Shown piece after piece: positions 26,192-35,761 of a DNA stretch of 64,000 nucleotides. The translations under genes and the position numbers were made by a program. The notes under the pieces are model-generated. The model searched no databases and had not been told where the DNA came from. It saw only the letters and a list, made by a program, of their open reading frames with translations. Source of the DNA: Flavobacterium laiguense (GTDB taxonomy: Bacteria; Bacteroidota; Bacteroidia; Flavobacteriales; Flavobacteriaceae); NCBI RefSeq assembly GCF_003097655.1, contig NZ_QCZH01000010.1:38287-102286 (forward strand), in the 5' to 3' direction. Position 1 is the stretch's first letter. Every line of letters begins with the position of its first letter.

Positions 26192-27325
26192 ATGAAAATA
26201 GCAATAGTTTGTTATCCAACATTTGGTGGAAGTGGCGTAGTTGCTACAGAATTGGGTCTAGAATTGGCTAGACGAGGTCACGAAATTCATTTCATTACTT
26301 ACAGTCAGCCTGTACGATTGGCATTATTAAATCCCAATGTACATTATCACGAAGTAATTGTTCCAGAGTACCCACTTTTTCATTTTCAACCGTATGAGTT
26401 GGCATTGTCCAGTAAGTTGGTTGATATGGTGAAATTATATAAGATTGAATTGTTGCATGTTCATTATGCCATTCCTCATGCTTATGCGGGCTATATGGCT
26501 AAACAAATGCTGAAAGATGAAGGAATTGATATTCCGATGGTAACAACACTTCACGGAACCGATATCACATTAGTTGGGAACCATCCTTTTTATAAACCAG
26601 CGGTGACTTTTAGTATCAATAAATCAGATTATGTGACTTCGGTTTCCCAAAGTTTGAAAGACGATACGTTGAAGTTATTCAACATAAAAAATGAGATTCA
26701 GGTAATTCCAAATTTTATTGAATTAAATAAAATTCAAATGGATGCTACAATTCCTTGTCCTCGTTCAGTGATGGCAAATGAAGATGAAAGGATAATTACG
26801 CATATCAGTAATTTTAGAAAAGTAAAAAGAATTCCGGATGTTATTAAGATATTTTATAAAATTCAAAAAGAGATTCCAGCCAAATTAATGATGGTAGGGG
26901 ATGGACCTGAAAAAGAAAAGGCCGAAAAAATGTGTAGAAAATTTGGTATTCAAGATAAAGTGATATTTTTTGGAAACAGTAATGAAATAGACCGAATCTT
27001 ATGTCTTACCGATTTATTTTTATTGCCATCTGAAACCGAGAGTTTTGGATTGGCAGCACTTGAAGCAATGGCATGCGGAGTTCCCGTGATATCAAGTAAT
27101 TCGGGGGGATTACCTGAAGTAAATTTTGACGGAGTATCTGGTTATTTGAGTGATGTGGGAGAGGTTAATGAAATGGCTAAAAATGCGCTTAAAATACTAA
27201 AAGATGACAATGTTTTGAATGAATTTAAAAGAAATGCTTTACATGTAGCCGAAAATTTCGATATTAAAAACATTCTGCCTTTATATGAAGATTTGTATCT
27301 AAAAGCCATTAATAAATACAGATAA
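26192..27325 (+). CDS. bshA: N-acetyl-alpha-D-glucosaminyl L-malate synthase
   Basis: A 377-residue GT4-type glycosyltransferase that joins GlcNAc (from UDP-GlcNAc) to L-malate, the first step of bacillithiol synthesis. The start MKIAIVCYPTFGGSGVVATELG is characteristic of BshA. Further marks are THISNFRKVKR, the donor-site segment LPSETESFGLAALEAMACGVPVISSNSGGLPEV with the GT4 E(x7)E motif, and the family's length. Bacillithiol is the main low-molecular-weight thiol of many Bacteroidota and also buffers zinc, so placement next to a metal block could be meaningful or chance. It is convergent with the barrel protein at 27411. Confidence 0.95.
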   Translation: MKIAIVCYPTFGGSGVVATELGLELARRGHEIHFITYSQPVRLALLNPNVHYHEVIVPEYPLFHFQPYELALSSKLVDMVKLYKIELLHVHYAIPHAYAGYMAKQMLKDEGIDIPMVTTLHGTDITLVGNHPFYKPAVTFSINKSDYVTSVSQSLKDDTLKLFNIKNEIQVIPNFIELNKIQMDATIPCPRSVMANEDERIITHISNFRKVKRIPDVIKIFYKIQKEIPAKLMMVGDGPEKEKAEKMCRKFGIQDKVIFFGNSNEIDRILCLTDLFLLPSETESFGLAALEAMACGVPVISSNSGGLPEVNFDGVSGYLSDVGEVNEMAKNALKILKDDNVLNEFKRNALHVAENFDIKNILPLYEDLYLKAINKYR

Positions 27326-27368
27326 ACCGGGGGAGTTACTTCCGAAAAAAATGAAATAATAAGCATAT

Positions 27369-27410
27369 AAAAAATCCATCTCAAACGTAAGTAGCGAGAT
27401 GGAATTTTTT
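27369..27410. terminator. Bidirectional terminator
   Basis: Stem TCCATCTC (27375-27382) / GAGATGGA (27396-27403) is flanked by A6 on the left and T8 on the right. It serves bshA (+) and the convergent barrel protein gene (-). Confidence 0.85.
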
Positions 27411-27911
27411 TTAGAATTTGTATCGTACTCCTAAACCTGCATTAAAACCAAAATCATTTTTTTCGTAATTATTAAAAACATATCCGGGTCTTCCATCAAT
27501 AGAGAGCTGAATAGGGACATCTTTAAAATGATATTCAATTCCAATATCTCCAGTAACGACAATAAAAATACCGGCGTCATCTGCATATTCATTATTATAA
27601 TTATCATCTGTATTCCAAGTGCCAAATCCACCACCACCTCCTGTATACCAATATAATCCCTTTTCAAGATTCCAATACCATTGATAAATTCCAATTAGTT
27701 TAAAGGCTTCGGTATTGTCATTACTGCTCCAACCGCCATTCATTTCAAGACGGTTTTTTGGGGATAACATCCTTTGGTAGGTTATCTCTACTTCTAAACC
27801 ATAATGATTTCCAAATCGTATTCCAATTGCGTTCTTTGAAATACTTTCTTGAGCTTGAATTGAAAATATTAATCCTATTAACAGAAATAAACTGAAGCTA
27901 ATCTTTTTCAT
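27411..27911 (-). CDS. Small outer-membrane beta-barrel-like protein
   Basis: A 166-residue protein with a clear signal peptide (MKKISFSLFLLIGLIFSIQAQ) followed by alternating beta-strand sequence and a C-terminal strand ending in Phe (GLGVRYKF), as in OM barrels. It has the pattern of small OmpW/OmpX-like or opacity-type proteins. Aromatic girdle residues and Gly/Asn turns (GGGGGFGTWNTDDNYNNEY) are visible. No enzyme motif is seen and the ligand is unknown. It is transcribed alone. Confidence 0.8.
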   Translation of the reverse strand: MKKISFSLFLLIGLIFSIQAQESISKNAIGIRFGNHYGLEVEITYQRMLSPKNRLEMNGGWSSNDNTEAFKLIGIYQWYWNLEKGLYWYTGGGGGFGTWNTDDNYNNEYADDAGIFIVVTGDIGIEYHFKDVPIQLSIDGRPGYVFNNYEKNDFGFNAGLGVRYKF

Positions 27912-28343
27912 ATCGGAGAATATTTGTTAGTTAATGAAATGTAGTATTGCCAGAGTATGTTTTAATGTAAATATAAGAAAATAAAACGATTGATATTCAG
28001 ATTTTTATCAGATAAAACTCGAATATTTGTCCTGATGTTTTTACTTCAATAATTTTAAAGCCTATTAAAATATCCTACTTTGCTTTTACTTTATGTCTTA
28101 GTTTCGATAGCTATCGGGATAGTATCTACTAAATAGTTATCATTTGAGAATAAACATTAAGTATGCATAAGTAAAGAATAACAGATTTGATTTTTATTAG
28201 GATCATGCTTAAATGGGCTTAGGTGACTTATATTGTTTTAATTTTTCTGCAATGTTGATAGAATGATAAAATTAAAACCATTGATTATCTTGTCTTTTAA
28301 AAAGCCAATAGATTGATAAAAATTGTAAAATATTACTAATTTA
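27912..28343. other. Intergenic region before aroC
   Basis: About 430 AT-rich bases with no gene. It should include the promoter of the minus-strand barrel gene. The perfect palindrome CGATAGCTATCG at 28105-28116 repeats the core of the one at 16108-16125. Nothing else stands out. Confidence 0.5.
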
Positions 28344-28377
28344 TTGTTTTTTGTTTACTCCTTAAAACTTACATTTG
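28344..28377 (+). promoter_or_regulatory. Promoter of aroC
   Basis: TACATTTG (28370-28377) is a perfect TAnnTTTG box. Possible -33 TTG elements are at 28344-28346 (23-base spacer) or 28351-28353 (16-base spacer). The start point would be near 28384, just before the ATG at 28394. Confidence 0.55.
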
Positions 28378-28393
28378 CCTAAAATTAAAAGCA

Positions 28394-29455
28394 ATGGCAG
28401 GAAATAACTACGGAACACTATATAGAGTAACCACTTTTGGAGAATCACATGGCGAAGCATTAGGCGGAATCATTGATGGTTGTCCCTCTGGAATTCAACT
28501 GGATTTGGATGCCATTCAATTTGAAATGTCCAGAAGAAAGCCAGGTCAGTCTGCGATAGTAACCCAAAGAAAAGAACCAGATGACGTTCAATTTTTATCT
28601 GGAATTTTTGAAGGTAAAACGACAGGAACACCAATAGGTTTTATCATTCCAAACACCAATCAAAAGTCAGACGATTATTCCCATATAAAAGATAATTACA
28701 GACCAAGTCATGCCGATTATGTGTATGAAAAAAAATACGGTGTGCGCGATTATCGTGGAGGCGGAAGAAGTTCTGCACGTGAAACAGCCAGCAGAGTTGT
28801 GGCGGGTGCTATTGCAAAGCAAATGTTACCGGAAATTAAAATAAATGCCTATGTTTCTTCGGTTGGACCAATATTTTTAGAAAAACCATACCAAGAACTA
28901 GACTTTTCAAAAACAGAGAGCAATCCTGTTCGTTGCCCAGATTCAGCATCGGCAGTGATTATGGAAGAGTACATTCGTGAAATCCGTAAGCAAGGAGATA
29001 CGGTGGGAGGTACCGTTACTTGTGTGATTCAAAATGTACCAATTGGTTTGGGAGAACCGGTGTTTGATAAACTACATGCGGAATTAGGAAAAGCAATGTT
29101 ATCGATCAATGCCGTGAAAGGCTTTGAATTTGGAAGCGGATTTTGTGGTTCTAAAATGAAAGGAAGTGAGCATAATGATTTATACAATCCTGATGGAACC
29201 ACACGAACCAATCTTTCAGGAGGGATACAAGGAGGAATAAGCAACGGAATGGATATCTATTTCCGAGTGGCTTTCAAACCAGTAGCTACCATTATGCAAA
29301 AGCAAGAATCATTAGACAATAAAGGAAATATTACTGAAATGACTGGAAAGGGGCGCCATGATCCATGCGTTGTACCTCGTGCAGTTCCAATTGTTGAAGC
29401 TATGGCAGCTATTGTTTTAGCTGATTTTTATCTTTTAAACAAAACGTATCTATAG
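28394..29455 (+). CDS. aroC: Chorismate synthase
   Basis: Makes chorismate from 5-enolpyruvylshikimate 3-phosphate with reduced flavin, the last step of the shikimate pathway. At 353 residues it has the family length. Signatures are [27 protein letters not shown] (N-terminal), [33 protein letters not shown] (central flavin/phosphate site) and the C-terminal [20 protein letters not shown]. It is a single gene, followed 63 bases later by a symporter gene on the same strand. Confidence 0.97.
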   Translation: MAGNNYGTLYRVTTFGESHGEALGGIIDGCPSGIQLDLDAIQFEMSRRKPGQSAIVTQRKEPDDVQFLSGIFEGKTTGTPIGFIIPNTNQKSDDYSHIKDNYRPSHADYVYEKKYGVRDYRGGGRSSARETASRVVAGAIAKQMLPEIKINAYVSSVGPIFLEKPYQELDFSKTESNPVRCPDSASAVIMEEYIREIRKQGDTVGGTVTCVIQNVPIGLGEPVFDKLHAELGKAMLSINAVKGFEFGSGFCGSKMKGSEHNDLYNPDGTTRTNLSGGIQGGISNGMDIYFRVAFKPVATIMQKQESLDNKGNITEMTGKGRHDPCVVPRAVPIVEAMAAIVLADFYLLNKTYL

Positions 29456-29518
29456 TTGAACCCCATACACAATATTTTGACGAGCTAAATATTGAGATTT
29501 AATCTTTAAATTAATTTA

Positions 29519-30799
29519 ATGACCGCAACTACGACCACAAACACAAAACCATCATTTTTTAAAGGCCTTACAGGTCAGATTTTAATTGCCATGCTCTTAG
29601 GAGCAGTTTTAGGTGTAACTATTCACAATACTGTTTCGGCAGAAGGAGCTTTAGAATTTAGCGCCAAAATAAAAATGTTAGCGACTATTTTCATTCGATT
29701 AGTTCAAATGATTATTTCTCCGTTAGTATTTACCACTTTGGTAGTTGGAATTGCAAAATTAGGAGATATAAAAGCGGTTGGTAGAATTGGAGGGAAAGCT
29801 TTAGGTTGGTTTTTTACGGCTTCTTTCATTTCGTTATTGATCGGAATGTTTTATGTAAATTTATTGGAACCAGGAGTTGGATTAAATTTATCAAATGTTG
29901 ATTTAGCGACTGCAACGGATGTAACAGCCAAAACTCAAAGTTTATCTTTTGAAAATTTTATAGAGCACATTGTGCCAAAGAGTATTTTTGAAGCGATGGC
30001 TACTAATGAAATTTTGCAGATTGTTATCTTTTCTATATTCTTCGGTTTAGCGGCTGCATCAATAGGAGATCATGTGAAACCAGTAATTAGTTTTTTAGAT
30101 AAAACATCCCATATCGTTTTAAAAATGGTGAATTTTGTAATGAAATTTGCGCCAATCGGTGTGTTTGGAGCTATTGCAGGTGTATTTGCGGTAAGGGATT
30201 TCCAAGAACTGGCAATAACATATTTTAAATTCTTTGGTTCATTTTTAGTGGGAATCAGTACGCTTTGGGTAATATTGATTCTTGTAGGATATCTTTTTCT
30301 GGGCAAAAGAATGAAAACATTATTGCAACATATCGTGAGTCCATTGATTATTGCTTTTGGAACGACCAGCTCTGAGGCAGTTTTTCCAAAACTTACAGAA
30401 GAGTTAGAGCGTTTTGGAGTAAAAGATAAGATTGTTTCTTTTATGTTGCCATTGGGGTATTCATTCAATCTGGACGGAAGTATGATGTACATGACTTTTG
30501 CAGGTATTTTTATTGCTCAAGCTTATGGGATACATTTAGATTATCCAACCCAGTTTACGATGCTTTTTGTTTTAATGCTTACCAGTAAAGGTATAGCGGG
30601 AGTACCTAGAGCAAGTTTGGTAGTTGTTGCCGCTACCTGTGGTATGTTTGATATACCGATTGAAGGAATAGCATTGATTTTGCCAATTGACCATTTTTGT
30701 GATATGTTTAGAAGCGCAACAAATGTTTTGGGGAATGCATTAGCGACTTCGGTAGTTGGAAAATGGGAAGATGAAAAAGAAAATTTAGTCGTTGAATAA
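29519..30799 (+). CDS. Dicarboxylate/amino acid:cation symporter (DAACS family)
   Basis: A 426-residue membrane protein with about eight transmembrane helices and two re-entrant hairpins. The Ser-rich hairpin appears as FGTTSSEAVFPKL (about residues 280-292), followed by the family signature LPLGYSFNLDGSMMYMTFA, and SKGIAGVPRASLVV in hairpin 2. Members (GltP, DctA) import glutamate, aspartate or C4-dicarboxylates with H+ or Na+. The conserved Asp and Asn of the substrate site are present in the C-terminal DHFCDMFRSATNVLGNALA stretch. The exact substrate is not resolved. A strong terminator follows. Confidence 0.93.
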   Translation: MTATTTTNTKPSFFKGLTGQILIAMLLGAVLGVTIHNTVSAEGALEFSAKIKMLATIFIRLVQMIISPLVFTTLVVGIAKLGDIKAVGRIGGKALGWFFTASFISLLIGMFYVNLLEPGVGLNLSNVDLATATDVTAKTQSLSFENFIEHIVPKSIFEAMATNEILQIVIFSIFFGLAAASIGDHVKPVISFLDKTSHIVLKMVNFVMKFAPIGVFGAIAGVFAVRDFQELAITYFKFFGSFLVGISTLWVILILVGYLFLGKRMKTLLQHIVSPLIIAFGTTSSEAVFPKLTEELERFGVKDKIVSFMLPLGYSFNLDGSMMYMTFAGIFIAQAYGIHLDYPTQFTMLFVLMLTSKGIAGVPRASLVVVAATCGMFDIPIEGIALILPIDHFCDMFRSATNVLGNALATSVVGKWEDEKENLVVE

Positions 30800-30825
30800 A
30801 AAAATAAGTTTAAAAAGATTTAAAA

Positions 30826-30862
30826 AAAACAGTTACGCTATTTTAGAGTAACTGTTTTTTTT
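30826..30862 (+). terminator. Rho-independent terminator after the symporter gene
   Basis: A 10-bp stem AAACAGTTAC (30827-30836) / GTAACTGTTT (30848-30857) followed by T-rich sequence. Confidence 0.88.
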
Positions 30863-30948
30863 ATGCATAAATTCCTTTTTTCATAAATTACCAATGTATT
30901 TTCTGTAAAATACTTAAAATAAAAGCTTTTAATTTTTATTTTTAAGTG

Positions 30949-30956
30949 TATATTTG
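30949..30956 (+). promoter_or_regulatory. TAnnTTTG box at the hybrid kinase start
   Basis: TATATTTG is a perfect -7 box but overlaps the TTG codon at 30954. If it is used, transcription starts near 30963 and translation should start at the ATG at 30975. No clear TTG lies at the -33 position. Confidence 0.4.
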
Positions 30957-33182
30957 AAAAAACATTCGCTATTTATGCCCTTCACAAGAATAGTCATACT
31001 GATTGCTTTATTGCTTAATTTCTTAGGTTATACTTTAATAGGACAAACCCAATTGTCAACTAAAAAAGAGATTGATAAATTAATTCATAGCGCAACAAAA
31101 TTACGCGAGTCCGGAAATTTTGAAAAATCTTTATTGATTTCAAGAATTGCATTGCGTAAAGCAATATCAATAAAAAATAACGAACTCACTTCTGAAAATT
31201 ATAATAATATTGCGGCAAATTATAACGCATTAGCGGAATTTGATAAAGCTATATTTTATTATAACAAAGCCTTGATCGTAGCTAATTTTACTAATAATGA
31301 CAAAATAAAGCAACGAATAAATAATAATTTGGGCAATATGTATTGCTTTGAAAAAAAGAAATACGAAAAAGGAATTAAATTTTATAAAAAGGCATTAGAG
31401 TACAGTGAAAAAATTTCCGATTCTTCTCAGATGGTATTAACTAATCTAAATATCACATGGGCTTATTTTGATGTTGGTCGTTTTGAAGAGGGCGAGAATA
31501 ATTTAGAATTTTTAAATAAGTATCATGATAAACATTCGGATAGTTCTATCGTTGTAGTCCTTAAAATGCTCAATGGCATGTATTATAGCTATAAAAATGA
31601 AAAAGACAAGGCTGAAGGTTCTTTTGAAGAGGCGATTAAGTTAGGGTTAGACCAAAAGAATAAGTCAGATTTGTCTTTTTCACATTTGGAATATTCTAAG
31701 TTTTTACTAAAACAGAAAGAATATAAAAGAGCTTATGAAAATCTAGATCATTACACTAAACTAAATGAAGAAATTTATGCCGAAGAAAAATTAGAAAAAG
31801 CGAATGTAGAAGGGATTAATTTTGAATTGGATGAATACAAAAGAACCATAGATAAAATAGAACACGAAAAAGATGTACAATATAAAAGTTTAAAAAAATC
31901 GAGAATAATAGTATTGCTTTTTATTATTGTGTTGTTCGTATTGTTGCTTTTTCTTAATTCTTTAATTAAAAATAATAAATACAGAATAAAGTCAAATTTA
32001 GATTTAATGAATGCCAATGAGGAGTTGATTATTTCAAATAAAAAAGCCGAAGAGTTATCTCTTCTTAAAACACAATTTGTATCAACTATAAGCCATGAAC
32101 TTAGAACTCCTTTATATGGAGTGGTGGGAATTACTGATCTACTTCTTGAAGAACATAAAGAGCTTGCTTCAAGTCCCCATTTAAATTCCTTAAAATTTTC
32201 GGCTAGGTATTTACTGTCATTAGTAAATGACATTCTTCAAATTAATAAAATAGAGGAGAATAAAATTGTTTTGGATAATTTAACTTTCAGTATTTCAGAT
32301 GAAATAAACATGATCAAAAATTCACTTTCTTTTTTTGCTCAAAAACATAATAATAAAATAGTTATAGACATTGATCCCTTAATTCCAGATAGCTTAATTG
32401 GTGATAAATTAAGGTTTGCTCAAATTCTCATGAATTTAGTCAGTAATGCATTGAAATTCACAAAAAATGGAGAGGTTCAGATTATAGCAAAACAAGTAAA
32501 AGTACAGGGTAATATACATACTCTTGAATTTAGAATAAAAGATAACGGCATAGGTATTTCTTCAGCTGACAAGGATAAAATTTTTGATAAATTTGTTCAA
32601 GTTGGTAGAAAAGAAATAGATTATCAAGGTACAGGTCTTGGATTATCTATTGTTAAAAGGTTATTAGAATTGTTTGGAAGTGATATTGCTGTAGAAAGCG
32701 AACTGGGTAAAGGGGCTACTTTTATCTTCGCGATTGATTTTGAATACGATTTGGTTAAAACAATCGAAATTATCAACGATATCCAGATAGATCTAACTTC
32801 TGGTCAGGTATTCAATGTACTCGTTGTTGAAGATAATCATATAAACCAAGTCATTACAAAAAAGATACTGGAAAGGAATAATTATTCCTGTAGCGTTGTA
32901 GATGATGGGTATGCAGCTTTAGCGATTTTAGATATAGAAGAATTTGATATTATTTTGATGGATATAAATATGCCATTGATAAATGGTTTTGAAACTTCAA
33001 GAAGAATTAGACAAAACGGTATCGAAACGCCTATAATTGCATTAACCGCTTTTGAAAAAAATGAAATTACTGATGAAGCAATTGCTGCAGGAATGAACGA
33101 TATTATTGTAAAGCCTTTTGATCCGGTACAATTATTTAAAATTATAAACCGACTTATACAGAAAACAAAAAGCATGGTCTGA
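30954..33182 (+). CDS. Hybrid sensor histidine kinase with TPR sensor and response-regulator domain
   Basis: About 742 residues. A signal-like hydrophobic stretch (residues 12-28) precedes TPR repeats (about 40-280, e.g. SENYNNIAANYNALAEFDKAIFYYNKAL), presumably periplasmic. One membrane helix (about 317-338) follows, then HisKA with the phospho-accepting His381 in ISHELRTPLYGV, the HATPase domain (NLVSNALKF, DNGIGI, GTGLGLSIVKRL) and a C-terminal receiver with Asp670 in MDINMP. No DNA-binding domain is present, so phosphate probably passes on to another protein. The start is uncertain: TTG at 30954 or ATG at 30975. Signal and target are unknown. Confidence 0.9.
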   Translation: MKKHSLFMPFTRIVILIALLLNFLGYTLIGQTQLSTKKEIDKLIHSATKLRESGNFEKSLLISRIALRKAISIKNNELTSENYNNIAANYNALAEFDKAIFYYNKALIVANFTNNDKIKQRINNNLGNMYCFEKKKYEKGIKFYKKALEYSEKISDSSQMVLTNLNITWAYFDVGRFEEGENNLEFLNKYHDKHSDSSIVVVLKMLNGMYYSYKNEKDKAEGSFEEAIKLGLDQKNKSDLSFSHLEYSKFLLKQKEYKRAYENLDHYTKLNEEIYAEEKLEKANVEGINFELDEYKRTIDKIEHEKDVQYKSLKKSRIIVLLFIIVLFVLLLFLNSLIKNNKYRIKSNLDLMNANEELIISNKKAEELSLLKTQFVSTISHELRTPLYGVVGITDLLLEEHKELASSPHLNSLKFSARYLLSLVNDILQINKIEENKIVLDNLTFSISDEINMIKNSLSFFAQKHNNKIVIDIDPLIPDSLIGDKLRFAQILMNLVSNALKFTKNGEVQIIAKQVKVQGNIHTLEFRIKDNGIGISSADKDKIFDKFVQVGRKEIDYQGTGLGLSIVKRLLELFGSDIAVESELGKGATFIFAIDFEYDLVKTIEIINDIQIDLTSGQVFNVLVVEDNHINQVITKKILERNNYSCSVVDDGYAALAILDIEEFDIILMDINMPLINGFETSRRIRQNGIETPIIALTAFEKNEITDEAIAAGMNDIIVKPFDPVQLFKIINRLIQKTKSMV

Positions 33183-33206
33183 TAACGACGCTTTTTTAGT
33201 TGATAA

Positions 33207-33247
33207 AAAAAACACTTTTTAACTCAAGTTTAAAAAGTGTTTTTTTT
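33207..33247. terminator. Bidirectional terminator
   Basis: ACACTTTTTAA (33212-33222) / TTAAAAAGTGT (33230-33240), with A and T runs outside, lies between the convergent hybrid kinase and DEAD-box genes. Confidence 0.85.
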
Positions 33248-33273
33248 ACATTTTAAATGAAACAAAAAATGAC

Positions 33274-34524
33274 TTAATACCAACGTTTTTTGTTTTGTTT
33301 TGAGGCATCGGATTTTCTTGATTTATGAGCTCCACCGCTTCTGTTTGAGTTTTTTTGAGCGGCTGGGGCTGCTCCTGGGCTTCCTGAGTGCCATGGATAA
33401 GGATGATCACTTATGGTTTGAACATTTACTTTTATTAATTTTTGAATGTCTTTCCAATAATCGTGTTCATCTTTGCTACAAAATGAAATTGCAATTCCGC
33501 CATTTCCTGCACGACCAGTTCTACCTATTCTATGAACATAAGTTTCAGGGATATTTGGTAAATCAAAATTGATCACAAAAGGCAATTGGTCAATATCAAT
33601 CCCTCTAGCAGCAATATCTGTAGCTACCAGTACACCAATTTCTTTGTTCTTAAAAGCGTCTAGTACTCGTTGTCTCGCATTTTGTGATTTGTCACCGTGT
33701 ATGGCTTCGGCTGCGATATTATTTTTCCTCAATGCTTTTACCACATTATCTGCTCCGTGCTTTGTTCTTGAAAAAACAAGTACGTTAGATAGATTATCAT
33801 TTTTGATCAAATGATATAGCAAGTTTCTTTTTTCGGTTTTATCAACAAAATAGACACGTTGTTCCACATTTTCTGCGGTTGATGATACAGGAGAAACGGT
33901 TACTGTTTCTGGATCTGTAAGGAACATTTCGGCCAATTCTCTAATAGCAATTGGCATAGTAGCAGAAAAGAAAAGCGTTTGTCTGTTTTTCGGGGTAAGC
34001 TTTACGATTTTTTTTACATCATTTACAAATCCCATATCAAGCATTTGATCAGCTTCATCAAGAACTAAAGTATGCAAATGGTCTAAATCAATAAATCCTT
34101 GTTTGTGCAAGTCAAGAAGTCTTCCTGGTGTCGCAATTAGGATATCAACACCATTTTTAAGTGCATCTACTTGTGGATTTTGAGAAACTCCTCCAAAAAG
34201 AGTCAGTTGTGTCAAATTAGTGTATTTTCCATAAGTGTCAAAACTTTGTCCAATTTGAACTGCTAATTCTCTGGTTGGGGTTACTACGAGCGCACGAATT
34301 ACCTTTGCTTTTTTTGTTGAACCGACTATTCGGTGTAATTGATGTATGATTGGAATAGCAAAAGCTGCCGTTTTTCCTGTTCCGGTTTGTGCACAACCTA
34401 TTAAATCTTTTCCGGCTAATACTAGTGGAATAGATTGCTCTTGAATAGGAGTTGCAGTGGTGTAGCCTTCTTCATATACGGCTCTTTGTATACTTTTTGA
34501 GAGTGATAAATCTTCGAATAACAT
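33274..34524 (-). CDS. DEAD-box ATP-dependent RNA helicase (RhlE-like)
   Basis: A 416-residue helicase. The ordered motifs are Q-motif (TTATPIQEQSIP), Walker A AQTGTGKTAAF, PTRELA, TPGRLLDL, the DEAD box in VLDEADQMLDMGF, FSAT, the ATDIAARGIDI stretch and HRIGRTGRAG. A basic, Ser/Asn/Lys-rich C-terminal tail (about residues 380-416) likely binds RNA. Such enzymes unwind short RNA duplexes in ribosome assembly or mRNA decay, and are cold-induced in many bacteria. A good -7 box (34579-34572) lies upstream. Confidence 0.95.
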   Translation of the reverse strand: MLFEDLSLSKSIQRAVYEEGYTTATPIQEQSIPLVLAGKDLIGCAQTGTGKTAAFAIPIIHQLHRIVGSTKKAKVIRALVVTPTRELAVQIGQSFDTYGKYTNLTQLTLFGGVSQNPQVDALKNGVDILIATPGRLLDLHKQGFIDLDHLHTLVLDEADQMLDMGFVNDVKKIVKLTPKNRQTLFFSATMPIAIRELAEMFLTDPETVTVSPVSSTAENVEQRVYFVDKTEKRNLLYHLIKNDNLSNVLVFSRTKHGADNVVKALRKNNIAAEAIHGDKSQNARQRVLDAFKNKEIGVLVATDIAARGIDIDQLPFVINFDLPNIPETYVHRIGRTGRAGNGGIAISFCSKDEHDYWKDIQKLIKVNVQTISDHPYPWHSGSPGAAPAAQKNSNRSGGAHKSRKSDASKQNKKRWY

Positions 34525-34571
34525 AAATTTTGGGTATTAAATATCTTGTATTATGTACATAGATAAGTTTG

Positions 34572-34579
34572 CAAAGATA
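34572..34579 (-). promoter_or_regulatory. -7 promoter box of the DEAD-box gene
   Basis: On the minus strand TATCTTTG is a perfect TAnnTTTG box; the start point would be near 34565, about 40 bases before the ATG. No clear -33 TTG is seen. Confidence 0.45.
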
Positions 34580-34596
34580 GTGTTATTTATCGATTT

Positions 34597-34628
34597 GCTT
34601 AATCGGTTGTTTTTTTAACCGATTAAGC
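34597..34628 (-). terminator. Perfect 12-bp hairpin after the formimidoylglutamase gene
   Basis: GCTTAATCGGTT (34597-34608) / AACCGATTAAGC (34617-34628), 8-base loop. It lies 11 bases beyond the stop of the minus-strand gene but has no T run outside the stem, so it is a possible rather than sure terminator. Confidence 0.45.
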
Positions 34629-34638
34629 GTTTAAACTG

Positions 34639-35676
34639 TTAAATAATTTGTTGGTTTGCTTTCATGAAATCGGTTACTAAATAACCTATAAGTTTTCCAA
34701 TCAAATGGTTGTTTTTTTCTTCGCCCAAATCGGGTGCTCCCTCACAAATATGCAGATAGGTTGCATTTTTGTTTTTTGCAAAATAAGAAACAAATTGACG
34801 AAGTTCTTCAATAGAAAAACCACTTAAAGTCATGGCACTACTGGCAATATTTGGTATGGCATCCAAATCAATTTCTATTCCGTAACTATCATTTTTAATA
34901 AATTCCAAAGCATTAACCATTTCTTGGTTAAAATCTTTTTCTTTTCTGATGTTTACACTATCGTAAGTGTTGTATCGAACTCGGTCTTCAATTTTCTTTA
35001 TAATATCCAGAACACTTTTGGAAGTGTAATTTTCATGTAATCCGAAAATGAAATATTTTTTCAAAAAACCTTCTTCATAAGCATACGAGAAACCATTTCC
35101 ACTGTGACGACCTTCAAGAATCCTAAAATCAGAATGGGCATCAAAATTTATGGCGTTTATGGCTTTTCCTTTGGCTAGTGCAGATCCTTTGATATTTCCG
35201 TAGGCATTATTGTGACCTCCACCTATTACGATAGGGATTTTTCCGGATTGAACAATTTTACATATAATATGGGAGACTTCTTTATCAATTTTGACAACCA
35301 ATTGACTTAATTTCGAACGATCATCTACGTCATTAAAATCTAGATTTTCGACTTCTTTCATTTCCTGACTAACGTCTAGTTGACCTAAAACGATAATTTG
35401 ATTGCCTTTAGAAAAACGATTGTGCTGAATATTAGCGATGCTTTTTATAGCACTTTCCCATGCAGATGCCGCTCCTGGTCTCCCAAAATTGGCTCTTACC
35501 CCAATGTCTTCAGGAATACCAAACAAAACAAATTTAGCGTCGCTTGATTTCATGAAGGTTACAGGATCTGTATCCTTAGGGATTGTAAGCATTTTTTCGC
35601 CAAATTTTATTTCCCCACTTCTGTGGTTTGTGATTTTGGCTAGATCGTTAATACTGAATGTGATAAGTTTTTCCAT
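34639..35676 (-). CDS. Formimidoylglutamase-like arginase/agmatinase-family enzyme (HutG-like)
   Basis: 345 residues from the chosen start. It has the ureohydrolase fold with the metal-binding segments VIGGGHNNAYG, INFDAHSDFR and GIEIDLDAIPN, which hold the two manganese ions. Formimidoylglutamase (HutG) cleaves N-formimidoyl-glutamate in histidine degradation; hutI lies 1.2 kb away on the same strand, in keeping with this role. The frame runs upstream to 35763, but I chose the ATG at 35676 (MEKLITFSINDLAKI): the 29 extra residues are Tyr/Asn-rich and unlike protein, they would overlap the divergent gene, and a -7 box lies at 35691-35698. Confidence 0.88.
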   Translation of the reverse strand: MEKLITFSINDLAKITNHRSGEIKFGEKMLTIPKDTDPVTFMKSSDAKFVLFGIPEDIGVRANFGRPGAASAWESAIKSIANIQHNRFSKGNQIIVLGQLDVSQEMKEVENLDFNDVDDRSKLSQLVVKIDKEVSHIICKIVQSGKIPIVIGGGHNNAYGNIKGSALAKGKAINAINFDAHSDFRILEGRHSGNGFSYAYEEGFLKKYFIFGLHENYTSKSVLDIIKKIEDRVRYNTYDSVNIRKEKDFNQEMVNALEFIKNDSYGIEIDLDAIPNIASSAMTLSGFSIEELRQFVSYFAKNKNATYLHICEGAPDLGEEKNNHLIGKLIGYLVTDFMKANQQII

Positions 35677-35690
35677 AAAAATATATTTCC

Positions 35691-35698
35691 CAAAAATA
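35691..35698 (-). promoter_or_regulatory. -7 box of the formimidoylglutamase gene
   Basis: On the minus strand TATTTTTG, a perfect TAnnTTTG box, would start RNA near 35684, just before the ATG at 35676. It helps decide the start codon. No -33 TTG was found. Confidence 0.4.
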
Positions 35699-35761
35699 AT
35701 ATAATTGTACATACTTGCGTTATATATATTATTAAATTTGTTTAAACAATAATATTTTAAC